Assembly (NCBI GenBank): GCA_023664955.1
Contig: JAMPEV010000002.1
Span: forward strand, 1-46,408
From: Duncaniella sp.
Lineage (GTDB): Bacteria; Bacteroidota; Bacteroidia; Bacteroidales; Muribaculaceae
Reading direction: 5' to 3'
Length of the DNA stretch: 46,408 nt
Below are positions 23,800-32,503 of the stretch, piece by piece (position 1 is the first letter of the stretch; each line of letters begins with the position of its first letter). The position numbers and the translations under genes are program-made. Below the pieces are notes generated by a model. The model worked only from the letters and a program-made list of their open reading frames with translations, searched no databases and had not been told where the DNA came from.

Positions 23800-23841
23800 G
23801 CCGCCCGGCGGGTTCCTCGTGGGAGGATGACGTCGGGCGGC
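23800..23841 (-). terminator. GC-rich hairpin after the Sus-like operon
   Basis: GCCGCCCGGCG (23800-23810) pairs with CGTCGGGCGGC (23831-23841), allowing one G-U pair, with a further TCCTC/GAGGA-type stem inside. It lies 60 bp past the last Sus gene. There is no T-tract, so it is either a weak terminator or an mRNA 3'-end structure. Confidence 0.5.
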
Positions 23842-23880
23842 GTTCGTAGAGTGAAATAAGGGGCGAATTCAGGTTGGGGT

Positions 23881-23904
23881 GGACGCACCATGGTGCGTCC
23901 CTAC
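23881..23904 (-). repeat. REP-like palindrome copy 6
   Basis: Full palindrome (23881-23900) with GTAG on the minus strand (CTAC 23901-23904). The TAG inside GTAG is the stop codon of the SusE-like gene that ends at 23901. Confidence 0.9.
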
Positions 23905-25325
23905 TTTGTCAATGTGGCGGTGTAGGGGACGGTGGTGAGGTCGAGGGTGACGGTGTAGGTTCCTGCGCCGGGTGAGGTGATGTTGTCGCCTCCCTGAGTG
24001 AGGTCGGTGAGTGAGCCTCCGAGGTTGATGTCCCATCCGTCGTTGGCACGGAATTTGAATGTGCCGTCGGTCAATGCCACCTGTGCAGTCCATACGAGGA
24101 AGTCGGCTGAGGGCTGCAATGCGGTTGATGCATCCCAACCATCGGGGGTAGCATCGCCGATCAGACCGATTGTGGTAATCGGAGTGAGGGTGTAGGTGAG
24201 GTCAACCACGTTGGCCGATACCCAGTAGAGACCGTCAGCGTCAACGGTGAGGTTAGCTGCGCCACCGTCGGAGCTGAGTTTGCCGGGATCGCCAGCACCG
24301 AAGCTCACGCCATCCCAGTTGGGCTGGGTAGAGAGCTTGAAGCCGCCGCTGAGGTGAGCATATCCCTCGTAAGTGATATAATTAGAGGTGGTGAGCACCT
24401 GAGAGGCAGCCTGATTCCAACCGTTGGTATCGCCGGGAGTGTAGAGCATCGGGTAAGCCGCCTTCACCTCGTAGGTGAGAGTTTCCATGTTGACAGTCAC
24501 CATGTAAGGGCCGGCCTGGTCGATAACACCATAATTAATATTAGAGCCTGAAGCAGCCACGAGAGTACCTGTGAGGTCAGTGGGGTTAGTCACGCCATAG
24601 CCTTGGCCGAGAGAACCGGCAGTGAAAGTGGTGGCAGGGATGATAGCCCACTGATAGCCAGCGCCATTCACATTGATGATGGTCTGGAACACTGGGTCAT
24701 CGTAGGGATCCTTGTCAGAGTGAGCCAACTTGACAGCCTTAGAGAAATCGAAATTGTCGACACTGTTGATAAGGTAGTAAGCATCCTCAATCACCTGGCC
24801 GCCGAAGAGGTCGAAAGGCTTCACGGTGACAGCGAAATTGCCGTAGTAGTAATTTTCGCCTCCCATGCGCACCTTCTGGTCGCCGTTAACGGCCATGATG
24901 GGGAAACGCACGTAGGAAGTGGTGGCGTTGGGGTTCTTGCCATACATTGTCATGTAGGTCTCCTCCCAAGCATCAGGGGCAATAAGCACCTGTCCCTCAG
25001 CACCCATGGTGGCATCGATGGTTTCAAAGGTTTCAAAAGCCTGGTCCTTTGACACCTGCATATAGGGTACAGAGGGGGTGAAACCTTCGGGCCAATCGGG
25101 AGCTGTGGCCACGGTGGCGATGGCGATGTCGGAGGCAGAGTTGTTGAGCGCTTCAAGGTCGATGACACTTGAGGCAGCTGGTCCGGCCGAAATTGAAGCA
25201 TTTTCGGCAGATACTATGTCGAGCTGGGGATTGGACTGCGGGAGGGAGTTAGAGTCCTCGATGTCGTCGCAGGCGGTGAAGCCGAGCGCGAGGGCCGCCA
25301 ATCCGAATAATGCTGAATATTTCAT
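23901..25325 (-). CDS. SusE/SusF-like outer-membrane lipoprotein (second)
   Basis: This 474-residue lipoprotein has a signal peptide ending at TAC (Cys19) followed by acidic residues, so it is surface exposed. An N-terminal SusE-type immunoglobulin-like domain is followed by glycan-binding modules with the recurring patterns YTPGDTNGWNQ, GGFKLSTQPNWDG and GLIGDATPDGWD. In Sus systems such proteins bind the glycan at the cell surface. It is the last gene of the SusC-SusD-SusE-SusE operon, 65 bp after its paralogue. Its stop codon comes from REP copy 6, so the original C-terminus may have been slightly longer. Confidence 0.8.
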   Translation of the reverse strand: MKYSALFGLAALALGFTACDDIEDSNSLPQSNPQLDIVSAENASISAGPAASSVIDLEALNNSASDIAIATVATAPDWPEGFTPSVPYMQVSKDQAFETFETIDATMGAEGQVLIAPDAWEETYMTMYGKNPNATTSYVRFPIMAVNGDQKVRMGGENYYYGNFAVTVKPFDLFGGQVIEDAYYLINSVDNFDFSKAVKLAHSDKDPYDDPVFQTIINVNGAGYQWAIIPATTFTAGSLGQGYGVTNPTDLTGTLVAASGSNINYGVIDQAGPYMVTVNMETLTYEVKAAYPMLYTPGDTNGWNQAASQVLTTSNYITYEGYAHLSGGFKLSTQPNWDGVSFGAGDPGKLSSDGGAANLTVDADGLYWVSANVVDLTYTLTPITTIGLIGDATPDGWDASTALQPSADFLVWTAQVALTDGTFKFRANDGWDINLGGSLTDLTQGGDNITSPGAGTYTVTLDLTTVPYTATLTK

Positions 25326-25355
25326 AATTAATTAGGATTTTTAAAAAATTGATTT

Positions 25356-25382
25356 GTAGGGACGCACCATGGTGCGTCCCTA
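25356..25382 (+). repeat. REP-like palindrome copy 7
   Basis: GTAG (25356-25359), the full palindrome (25360-25379), and CCTAC on the right side as well. The unit can therefore be read as starting with GTAG on either strand. It fills most of the gap between the two SusE-like genes. Confidence 0.9.
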
Positions 25383-25390
25383 CAATTTTG

Positions 25391-26500
25391 CTATTCGAAT
25401 GTGGCTGTGTAGGGGAGGGTGCGGAGGTCGAGAGTCACAGTGTGAGAGCCGGACTCGTCGGTGAGGTTTCCGCCGTCCCATACGAGGTTGTCAAATGAGT
25501 CACCGCCAAGGTTATATTTCCATTCGCTGGTAGGACCGTTGAAGATGAACTTGAAGCCGCCACCTGTGAAGTCGGCAGTCGCAGTCCAAACGAGGAAATT
25601 GTCGGAAGTCATCTCAGCCGGAGTAGCCGCAGCCCAACCGTTGAAGTCACCCACGAGACCCACGCTTGTGATATGTACAAGAGTGTAAGTCAAAGTGGTA
25701 GTGTTGACATCAGCAAAGTAGAGACCTTCACCGGCAGTAGGCATGGCAAGATTACCTGCGCCGCCATCGGTGCTGAGAGTACCTGACAGCCCATCCTCAG
25801 CAGCAGAATCAAGACCGTAGTTAGTGCCGTTCCAGTCAGGCTGGTTGGTGAACTTAAACTCGCCATTGATATATACGAGACCCTTGAACTGACCGGGAGC
25901 GTATTCTGCGAGATACTGCGACTTACTCTGATCCCAACCGTTAGAGTTACCCGGAGTGTAGAGTACGGCCACGTTTTCGGCCTCGAAAGCGCAATAGCCC
26001 TTCACCTGGGCGAGAGTCACCACATTAGAAGTAATCTTAGTGGCAGGTTGATTATTAATGTGGGCAAGAGCACGGACATAAAGGGGATGAGCAGGGATGT
26101 CAGTATACTCCTCCTCGCTGGTGATACCTCGCATAGCGCAGATAGCAGAAGCAATCTGCGATTCCTGAAGCTGAATCACAGCACTTTGGGGATTAACCGG
26201 CACGAGAGTGACAGAATATGGGGCCTCATCCTCGCCGGGGGCAGGCTGACCGTCGCCGAAATTCTCGAGCATGGAGATTTCCACACCGTAGGTAGTGGCA
26301 AGAGTCAAGCCGTAATTAGGCTGAGAGCAAGTGAGTTCGATCACGCCGGTGGGAGTGAGATCGTAAAGCTGAGTGGCAAAAGGCGGAGTATTGAGCACAA
26401 ACTCTGTAGGCTCCTGGAGCTTAGGATCGTCATCAGCCTCGCAAGAGGTGAACCCGACCATAGCCAACGCCATCATGCCAAAAATATGAAGTTTATTCAT
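25391..26500 (-). CDS. SusE/SusF-like outer-membrane lipoprotein (first)
   Basis: This 369-residue lipoprotein has lipobox FTSC (Cys20) followed by EADDD, a surface-export signal. It shares architecture with the next gene: a SusE-type N-terminal domain, then repeats YTPGNSNGWDQ, GEFKFTNQPDWNG and GLVGDFNGWAA, with one module fewer than its paralogue. It probably binds the same glycan at a different site. It starts 35 bp after susD and ends just before REP copy 7. No glycoside hydrolase is encoded nearby, so the target glycan is unknown. Confidence 0.8.
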   Translation of the reverse strand: MNKLHIFGMMALAMVGFTSCEADDDPKLQEPTEFVLNTPPFATQLYDLTPTGVIELTCSQPNYGLTLATTYGVEISMLENFGDGQPAPGEDEAPYSVTLVPVNPQSAVIQLQESQIASAICAMRGITSEEEYTDIPAHPLYVRALAHINNQPATKITSNVVTLAQVKGYCAFEAENVAVLYTPGNSNGWDQSKSQYLAEYAPGQFKGLVYINGEFKFTNQPDWNGTNYGLDSAAEDGLSGTLSTDGGAGNLAMPTAGEGLYFADVNTTTLTYTLVHITSVGLVGDFNGWAAATPAEMTSDNFLVWTATADFTGGGFKFIFNGPTSEWKYNLGGDSFDNLVWDGGNLTDESGSHTVTLDLRTLPYTATFE

Positions 26501-26535
26501 CGTAGTTCAAAATTTTGATAATGTGAATGACGGGA

Positions 26536-28098
26536 TTAATTAGCACCCACGTAGCCGTCGTTCTGACCGAGAGTCGGGACGAACTGTGTCGGGATAGCGT
26601 AGAGGTTGCGATAAGTCTGAGTGGCAGCGCCATTCTCGATACCGCCCTTCCAAGACCAATTATAGGCACCGCCGGCAAACTTACCGAAGCGCACGAGGTC
26701 AGAGCGGCGATGGCCCTCCCAGTAAAGCTCGCAGAGACGCTCCTTGAGGAGGTCGTCGGCAGTGTAAGAACCCACAGCGGGGAGACCCGCACGGAGACGC
26801 ACTTCATTATAGTGAGCGAGACCGTTGCAACCGGTGGCACCGTGGAGCTCACACTCAGCAAGCATCAAGAAAGTGTCGGCCAGACGGAACAAGGGGAAAT
26901 CGGCTGAGTTGAAGATATCAGCAGCCAAAGTATTACCTGATTCATTATAATAATCATCCTCAGTTGTGTACACAAATTTTACACACATGTAACCGTCGCC
27001 TGTGGAAGTCCAAGAGTCGAGACCTGCGGCAGTGATATTCTCGTTGAAATCACCTTCGTAGATGAGGCGACGCTTATCATTGGAAGCAAGAGCCTTAGAG
27101 AGCTCCGGGCGAACACGAGCTCCACCCCATGCTGATTTATTAAGACCAAACTGAGTACAGTCAACCTCCCCATTATAAGCACCACCTGATATATAAGTTG
27201 TACCACCATAGGTTTGAAGTGTATGTTCATCCTGTGGAATACCCCAAAGTATTTCACCATTGCCCACATACTTGTCATTCGACATGCAGAAGAGGTATTT
27301 ATACTCAGGAGCGAGAGTGTTGATAGTCTTCAGGATTTCGTTGCAAGCGTTAGCACATTCCTGCCACATGGACTTGCCGGTGTAGACTTCAGCATTGAGG
27401 TAAAGCTTGGCAAGGAGCATATAGCCGGCCTCGCGTGAGATACGGCCATAACGCTGCTGAGAAGCGGGAGTGAGCTGAGGAACAGCGTCAACGAGGTCAG
27501 CCACTACAGCGTCGAAGAGCTCCTGACGAGAGTAGGTGGGAGGGATAGCGCCCACGGTAGAATTCTCGTCGGTCCAAGGACCCTTACCGAAAATGTCGAT
27601 CATGTGGTAGTAAGAAAGGTCGCGGAGTACTCGTGCTTCATACTTGAGCATATTCTTACCGTCGATACCATCGTCGGGGATAAGGTCGCCGGCGCGGTCG
27701 ATGGTGCGGAGGAATTCATTGCAGAGAGCAATCTGATAGTTGAAACGGCTGTAGCACTCATAAAGCCAGTGATTGTCGCCCGACCAAGTGTTGAAATCGA
27801 GCTCATCGATACCGACATCGTTCCAGTTCTTACCGATAAGAGCCTCATCGGTGGGAAGTTCCTGGAGATTCCAGAGCTGGCGAGTGTAGACACCGGCACC
27901 ACTGTCGTCCACTGTGATACCACCCTCGAGAACCAAGCCGCCGTAAGCGCGGGCGAGGAGGTCGTAATATTCCTGGGCAGTGGTCAATTCGGTCTTTGAA
28001 TCCGGATCCTCGGGCTTAACATCGAGGTCGTCGACACAAGAGGTGAACCCCAAAGTGAGGGCGATGCCACTGAGAATGATATATTTTGGAAATTTCAT
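26536..28098 (-). CDS. susD: SusD/RagB family nutrient-binding lipoprotein
   Basis: This 520-residue surface lipoprotein has lipobox FTSC (Cys21) followed by VDDLD. It shows the family features: N-terminal TPR-like helices (AQEYYDLLARAYGGL, EARVLRDLSYYHMIDIFGKGPW) and the C-terminal block LKERLCELYWEGHRRSDLVRFG. SusD proteins form the hinged lid of a SusC transporter and capture the substrate. It lies 45 bp after susC and 35 bp before the first SusE-like gene, with no sign of internal damage. Confidence 0.9.
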   Translation of the reverse strand: MKFPKYIILSGIALTLGFTSCVDDLDVKPEDPDSKTELTTAQEYYDLLARAYGGLVLEGGITVDDSGAGVYTRQLWNLQELPTDEALIGKNWNDVGIDELDFNTWSGDNHWLYECYSRFNYQIALCNEFLRTIDRAGDLIPDDGIDGKNMLKYEARVLRDLSYYHMIDIFGKGPWTDENSTVGAIPPTYSRQELFDAVVADLVDAVPQLTPASQQRYGRISREAGYMLLAKLYLNAEVYTGKSMWQECANACNEILKTINTLAPEYKYLFCMSNDKYVGNGEILWGIPQDEHTLQTYGGTTYISGGAYNGEVDCTQFGLNKSAWGGARVRPELSKALASNDKRRLIYEGDFNENITAAGLDSWTSTGDGYMCVKFVYTTEDDYYNESGNTLAADIFNSADFPLFRLADTFLMLAECELHGATGCNGLAHYNEVRLRAGLPAVGSYTADDLLKERLCELYWEGHRRSDLVRFGKFAGGAYNWSWKGGIENGAATQTYRNLYAIPTQFVPTLGQNDGYVGAN

Positions 28099-28143
28099 AG
28101 TCTATTATTTCGTAGATGATGAATAATTATACTCTAATGGTGT

Positions 28144-31100
28144 TTAGAACGAAGCAACGATACCGAAAGAAACAGTAATCGGGTTGGGGTAAACACCGTT
28201 GTCGATACCGGAAGCGATTTCCGGGTCAAGACCTTTGTACTTAGTAATCACGAACGGATTCTGCACGGCACCGTAGAGGCGGAGGCGGAGATTGTCGTTG
28301 AAAAGGTTGCTCCAAGTGTAACCGAGCGAGATGTTATCGCAGCGGAGGAACGAAGCGTTCTGCACGAAGTAGTCGCTCATGATGGTCTGGATTGAAGTAG
28401 ACTCGAAGAGGAAAGTATCGGCCATGAGGTTGCTCAACGGAAGAGCGTTGTTGGCCTGCTTGATCACGTTGGAAGCTTGGGTGTTGTTATATACCCAGTT
28501 GCCGATGTTGGCGCGGAGCACGATACCGAAGTCCCAATTCTTCCAATTGACAGTGTTGTTCCAAGTGAAAGTAACTTTGGGGTTCTTGCTGTGGTAGAGG
28601 TACTTATCGGCCTCATTGATTTCGCCGTCGCCGTTGCGGTCCACGAACACACCCTCGAGAGGATTGCCATCCTGGCCATAAACCTGCTCGTAAACGTAGA
28701 AGCTGAAAGCGGGGTGACCAACGTCGTGCTTCATAATAGTACCACCGGTACCAGCTGAGATACCACCGGTCTGAGTGTCGGCACCTTCAGCAAGGCGGGT
28801 AATCTTATTCTGGTTGTAAGCGATATTGAAAGCAGAAGTCCAAGTGAGGTCATTGTTCACGACCGGACGAGTAGTAACTGTAAACTCGATACCGGTGTTC
28901 TCAAGGTCGCCGATGTTGATGTAACCCTTGTTGGTGAGGTTAGAACCTGCGGGGTAGTTGGCGAAAGTGAGAAGGTCCTTAGTTTTGCGCTTGTAGAAGT
29001 CGATGCTACCCACGATACGGTTGTTCAGGAAACCGAAGTCAACACCACCGTTCCAAGTGTGAGTTTCCTCCCACTTGATATCAGAGTTGTAAGCATCCGG
29101 GGTGATAGGATAGTTGCCTGTAGCACCGCCTGTGAGTGACGGATAGAGGTGTGTACCGTCAGTAGAAGTCCAGTAAACCGGGAGATAGGGGAACAAAGAA
29201 GTTCCGAGGTCCTGTTGACCGGTCACACCATAGCCGGCACGGATTTTGAGTTCGTTCATGAAGTCGCGAGCACCTTCCATGAAATTCTCTTCGAGGAGCT
29301 TCCAACCGAGGGCTGCTGATGGGAATGTACCCCAGCGATGGTCCTTAGAGAAACGGCTTGTACCGTCACGGCGAACAGTGGCTGTGATGAGATACTTGTT
29401 GAGGAATGTGAAGTTAGCACGTCCGAAGAATGACACGAGCTGGAGGGGTTCGATGTCAACCTGGGTAGGATTAGCCTGAACACCGAGATACTTATCGTTA
29501 GCGGGATCACCCACTTCATATACCCAAGTGCGGGCGCGATACTTATTGTGGAACTTCTGCCAAGAGTAACCGGCGGTCACGTCGAGGGTTGAAGCGATAT
29601 CCTTAAACTCGTGATTATAGTTGAAGTAGAAATCGAGAAGGAGGTTGGTACGGGTCTGGAACTGCTTAGTGCGTGACACGCCACCATCCTTGATTGACAC
29701 GATCTTATCATCCTGGATTACCTGATAACCACCGGTCCAAGCATCGGGAGTGAAGGGGAGCAGACCGCCTTCCCATGTACCGTGCTGATAGTCGTAACCC
29801 ATATTGAGGTTAGCGCGGAGGTCAGTGAGGAACGGCATCTTGAAGTCGAGCTGGAGGTTGCCGATTGACTGCCAAGCCTTACCGCTTGACTCCTTACCCT
29901 CGATAGCTGCGATAGGGTTAAGAGGGGCAGTAGTAGAGTTAATCTGAGTACCGGGGGTGTTAGGACCAGCCAAGAGACCGCCACCTATATAAGATGTCCA
30001 GTAGCCGAAAGCGGGAGAACCATTCTCGAAGTCGCGGATAGGAATAGTGGGGTTCATGCTGGCGGCAGTGCCGAGAGTATTGTCAGCGTAGCTGTTGTGG
30101 ATGTATGCACCCTTCACGTTAGCGTTTACTGAAAGGAGGTCGTTGAAGAACTTGGGAGTGAGGTTGATAGAAGCGGTGACACGGTCCATGTCAGTGCGCT
30201 TGAGGATACCATTGTTATCGGTATAGCCCACAGCCACACGGTAAGGGAGGAAACCGACAGTACCGCCGACGCTCAAGTTGTAGTCAGATGAGAATGTGGT
30301 GCGCATAGCAGCCTTCATCCAGTCAGTGTTGGCAGTGCCGAGAGCATTGGCCTGGTCAGAGCCCTCGCCATATTCGCTGATAATGAAATTGCGGAATTCG
30401 TTGGGCTTCATCATGTTGAGATACTTGCGCGGAGTGTTGACATAGCCGTTCATGGTGAAATTGACCTGCGGACGGCCGGAGAGACCCTTCTTAGTAGTGA
30501 TGATAATCACACCGTTAGACGCACGCGAACCGTAGATAGCGGTGGCCGAAGCGTCCTTAAGGATGGTCATAGACTCAACGTTTTCAGGAGAAATGAGCGC
30601 GAGAGGGTTGGAAGCGCCTGTAACGCCCTGAGTGTTCATAGGCACACCGTCGATGACGATAAGAGGGTCGTTGGACGCGGCAAGAGAAGCACCACCACGA
30701 ATCTGGATAGAAGCACCGCCTGAGGGGTTACCACCGTCGGTAGTTACAACAACACCGGGAGACGCGCCCACGAGGAGGTCCTGAGCAGAAGTGGCAAGAC
30801 CGGCTTCGATTTCCGAGGGCTTGATAGTGGCCACAGAACCGGTAGCGTCACTTTTCTTGACGGTACCGTAACCGATGGCAACAACCTCGCCAAGGAGCAC
30901 GGAGTTTTCTTTCATCTGGACGTTGATGACTTCGCGTCCGTCCACCGGAATTTCCTGAGTCTCATATCCCACGTAGGAGAAAACGAGAACACCGTTAGCC
31001 GGGGCCTTGATTGTGTAGTTACCGTCGAAGTCTGTAGCTGTGCCCAAGGTTTCACCCTGAACCACTACACTGGCAGCGATTAGAGGTTCGCCCTCAGGGT

Positions 31101-31215
31101 CGACTACAGTACCTGTGACTGTAATCGTCTGCGCTAAAGCAGGGAAAGAGAGGCAAAGCAGCATTAAGGCCACCAGCCACGCCTTCCGACTCATTTGAAA
31201 ACAAATGTTCTTCAT
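28144..31215 (-). CDS. susC: SusC/RagA family TonB-linked outer-membrane transporter
   Basis: This 1023-residue barrel has a signal peptide, a carboxypeptidase-regulatory-like domain (about 30-108: VTGTVVDPEGEPLIAASVVV), and a plug with the SusC signature region VVAIGYGTVKKSDATGSVATI. The plug continues to SMTILKDASATAIYGSRASNGVIIITTKKG, followed by the barrel ending in SFGIVASF. It imports the ligand handed over by SusD using TonB energy. The start could also be ATG 31194 (MSRKAWL), which gives a more usual signal peptide. It is preceded by a leader of about 340 nt that contains an intrinsic terminator, so expression is probably controlled by termination. Confidence 0.9.
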   Translation of the reverse strand: MKNICFQMSRKAWLVALMLLCLSFPALAQTITVTGTVVDPEGEPLIAASVVVQGETLGTATDFDGNYTIKAPANGVLVFSYVGYETQEIPVDGREVINVQMKENSVLLGEVVAIGYGTVKKSDATGSVATIKPSEIEAGLATSAQDLLVGASPGVVVTTDGGNPSGGASIQIRGGASLAASNDPLIVIDGVPMNTQGVTGASNPLALISPENVESMTILKDASATAIYGSRASNGVIIITTKKGLSGRPQVNFTMNGYVNTPRKYLNMMKPNEFRNFIISEYGEGSDQANALGTANTDWMKAAMRTTFSSDYNLSVGGTVGFLPYRVAVGYTDNNGILKRTDMDRVTASINLTPKFFNDLLSVNANVKGAYIHNSYADNTLGTAASMNPTIPIRDFENGSPAFGYWTSYIGGGLLAGPNTPGTQINSTTAPLNPIAAIEGKESSGKAWQSIGNLQLDFKMPFLTDLRANLNMGYDYQHGTWEGGLLPFTPDAWTGGYQVIQDDKIVSIKDGGVSRTKQFQTRTNLLLDFYFNYNHEFKDIASTLDVTAGYSWQKFHNKYRARTWVYEVGDPANDKYLGVQANPTQVDIEPLQLVSFFGRANFTFLNKYLITATVRRDGTSRFSKDHRWGTFPSAALGWKLLEENFMEGARDFMNELKIRAGYGVTGQQDLGTSLFPYLPVYWTSTDGTHLYPSLTGGATGNYPITPDAYNSDIKWEETHTWNGGVDFGFLNNRIVGSIDFYKRKTKDLLTFANYPAGSNLTNKGYINIGDLENTGIEFTVTTRPVVNNDLTWTSAFNIAYNQNKITRLAEGADTQTGGISAGTGGTIMKHDVGHPAFSFYVYEQVYGQDGNPLEGVFVDRNGDGEINEADKYLYHSKNPKVTFTWNNTVNWKNWDFGIVLRANIGNWVYNNTQASNVIKQANNALPLSNLMADTFLFESTSIQTIMSDYFVQNASFLRCDNISLGYTWSNLFNDNLRLRLYGAVQNPFVITKYKGLDPEIASGIDNGVYPNPITVSFGIVASF

Positions 31216-31299
31216 GCAAGAATCTTTTTAGTTTGTGTTAATATGTATTATAATCTCTATTTCAATTGCATTGAGTAAACCGGCAGAGGCTCAATACTC

Positions 31300-31332
31300 A
31301 AAAAAAATAGCGCGCCTATCAGAGTGGCACGC
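31300..31332 (-). terminator. Intrinsic terminator inside the susC leader (attenuator candidate)
   Basis: On the minus strand GCGTGCC pairs with GGCGCGC (7 bp including one G-U, 31326-31332 / 31310-31316), with a 9-nt loop. TA and eight T follow (31300-31307). It lies between the susC promoter (31565-31596) and the start codon. A following stem TTGAGTA/TACTCAA (31271-31277 / 31295-31301) overlaps the end of the U-tract. Confidence 0.6.
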
Positions 31333-31564
31333 AGAGCGACGAAATTTCACGGTTATATCTTTAACATGAGGTGCGGACTGCGGGGGCTGACTGTTGCAAT
31401 TACACATCCCTACGCTGGAGTCGGACACCTTATTTAATTATGTTAGTCTGTATGATTTTCCCTTTATTTCTCTCTCTACATTAGCCCTCCCGCCCCGACT
31501 CTTCAGATGCGGAAGTGTCGAATCCGTGAGGTAAGATTGTAGACTACCCAAAGGATTCTGCTTG

Positions 31565-31596
31565 CAAATATAAAACAACTTTTTTGAATCTTCAAA
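31565..31596 (-). promoter_or_regulatory. Promoter of the SusC-SusD-SusE-SusE operon
   Basis: TTTG (31593-31596), 20-bp spacer and TATATTTG (31565-31572): a perfect Bacteroidota promoter on the minus strand. The predicted start near 31558 leaves about 343 nt before susC. Confidence 0.75.
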
Positions 31597-31669
31597 CTTT
31601 TTCACAAAAAAATTGAATGAACTGTAAAAATATTGCAATACATTTGTAATTATTCTGTAATATAAAGTG

Positions 31670-31798
31670 TATATTTGTTTAGACTCTGAATACTCTGAAC
31701 CATTTCTACTCTTTGATGACTCTGAACACTCTGTGTCATCTGGGTCCTCCGGGCACTCTGAGAACTGTATTCTCTGAAATATTTCTGCTCTCCAAGTT
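31670..31798. other. Low-complexity intergenic stretch with repeated ACTCTGAA-like motifs
   Basis: At least six ACTCTGA/CTCTGAA-type motifs recur between 31681 and 31780, with one inverted pair GATGAC / GTCATC. A plus-strand TATATTTG (31670-31677) has TTTG 23 bp upstream, slightly long for a promoter. No gene is visible. It forms the 3' region of the metallopeptidase gene. Confidence 0.4.
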
Positions 31799-32503
31799 TC
31801 ACTTCAGGATGGGCCAGGTATAATTTTTTAGTTCTTTAATGAGGACCGCCTCCTGACCATTGCAATACTGGTCGCAGAGAACATGGAAGCGCAGGGAGTG
31901 GTTCATCTCCGTGAGATGCGCCAACTCATGGCATATTATATAGTCACGCAACGCCTGGGGGAGGAAAATGAGTAATGATGAAAGCGTGATAACCCGTCGG
32001 GAGGAACACGTGCCGAGTGTGCGCTTGCCGTTGGATATTTTCCATCCGTCCACTCTTAGCCCAAGCTCAGAGGCTATCTGCCTAGCCCGAGGCAAGATAT
32101 GTATGGGTGCGAGAAGATGGGCTGACTTTATTAGCATACGGCTAATCGCACTGTCAACCGTCACGCTACCGACTGTCAGATCACTCGCCACCGTCACTAT
32201 GCCACCGGTGGAGGTGGGCTGAAGAAGGATTTGACCTGGATGCAACGATGATGTCTGGAAATGATAGGTAATGCCTCCATCGAGGCAAAGCGGCCTCCCG
32301 ATTTCGAACATTGCCGATGGGCGACGTGCAAGCAGTCGCTGACGCATGGCATCAATGGCCCGTATCGTCTCGTTGTAACTCACACCCACCGGCGTTATCA
32401 CTTCAACATGGCCGTTCTTCCATCGGGCTGTGAAACGTGACGATCCCTTACGGTCACGCACTATAATCTCACCTAATTCGCCGTCATTCTCGATATATGT
32501 CAT
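31799..32503 (-). CDS. YgjP-like zinc metallopeptidase domain protein (DUF45/M48-like)
   Basis: This 234-residue protein ends in the zinc-binding motif H192-E193-LA-H196-LTEMN-H202 with the third ligand His202, as in YgjP/SprT-like proteins. The N-terminal half is beta-rich and has no signal peptide, so it is probably cytoplasmic. The family is widespread, and the substrate is not established. Its start overlaps the nadK stop by 4 bp, so it is co-translated with NAD kinase. Confidence 0.8.
   Translation of the reverse strand: MTYIENDGELGEIIVRDRKGSSRFTARWKNGHVEVITPVGVSYNETIRAIDAMRQRLLARRPSAMFEIGRPLCLDGGITYHFQTSSLHPGQILLQPTSTGGIVTVASDLTVGSVTVDSAISRMLIKSAHLLAPIHILPRARQIASELGLRVDGWKISNGKRTLGTCSSRRVITLSSLLIFLPQALRDYIICHELAHLTEMNHSLRFHVLCDQYCNGQEAVLIKELKNYTWPILK

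Noticed and set aside
31438-31638. A 66-codon minus-strand ORF in the susC leader region.
   Set aside because: It begins upstream of the predicted transcription start and spans the promoter boxes.
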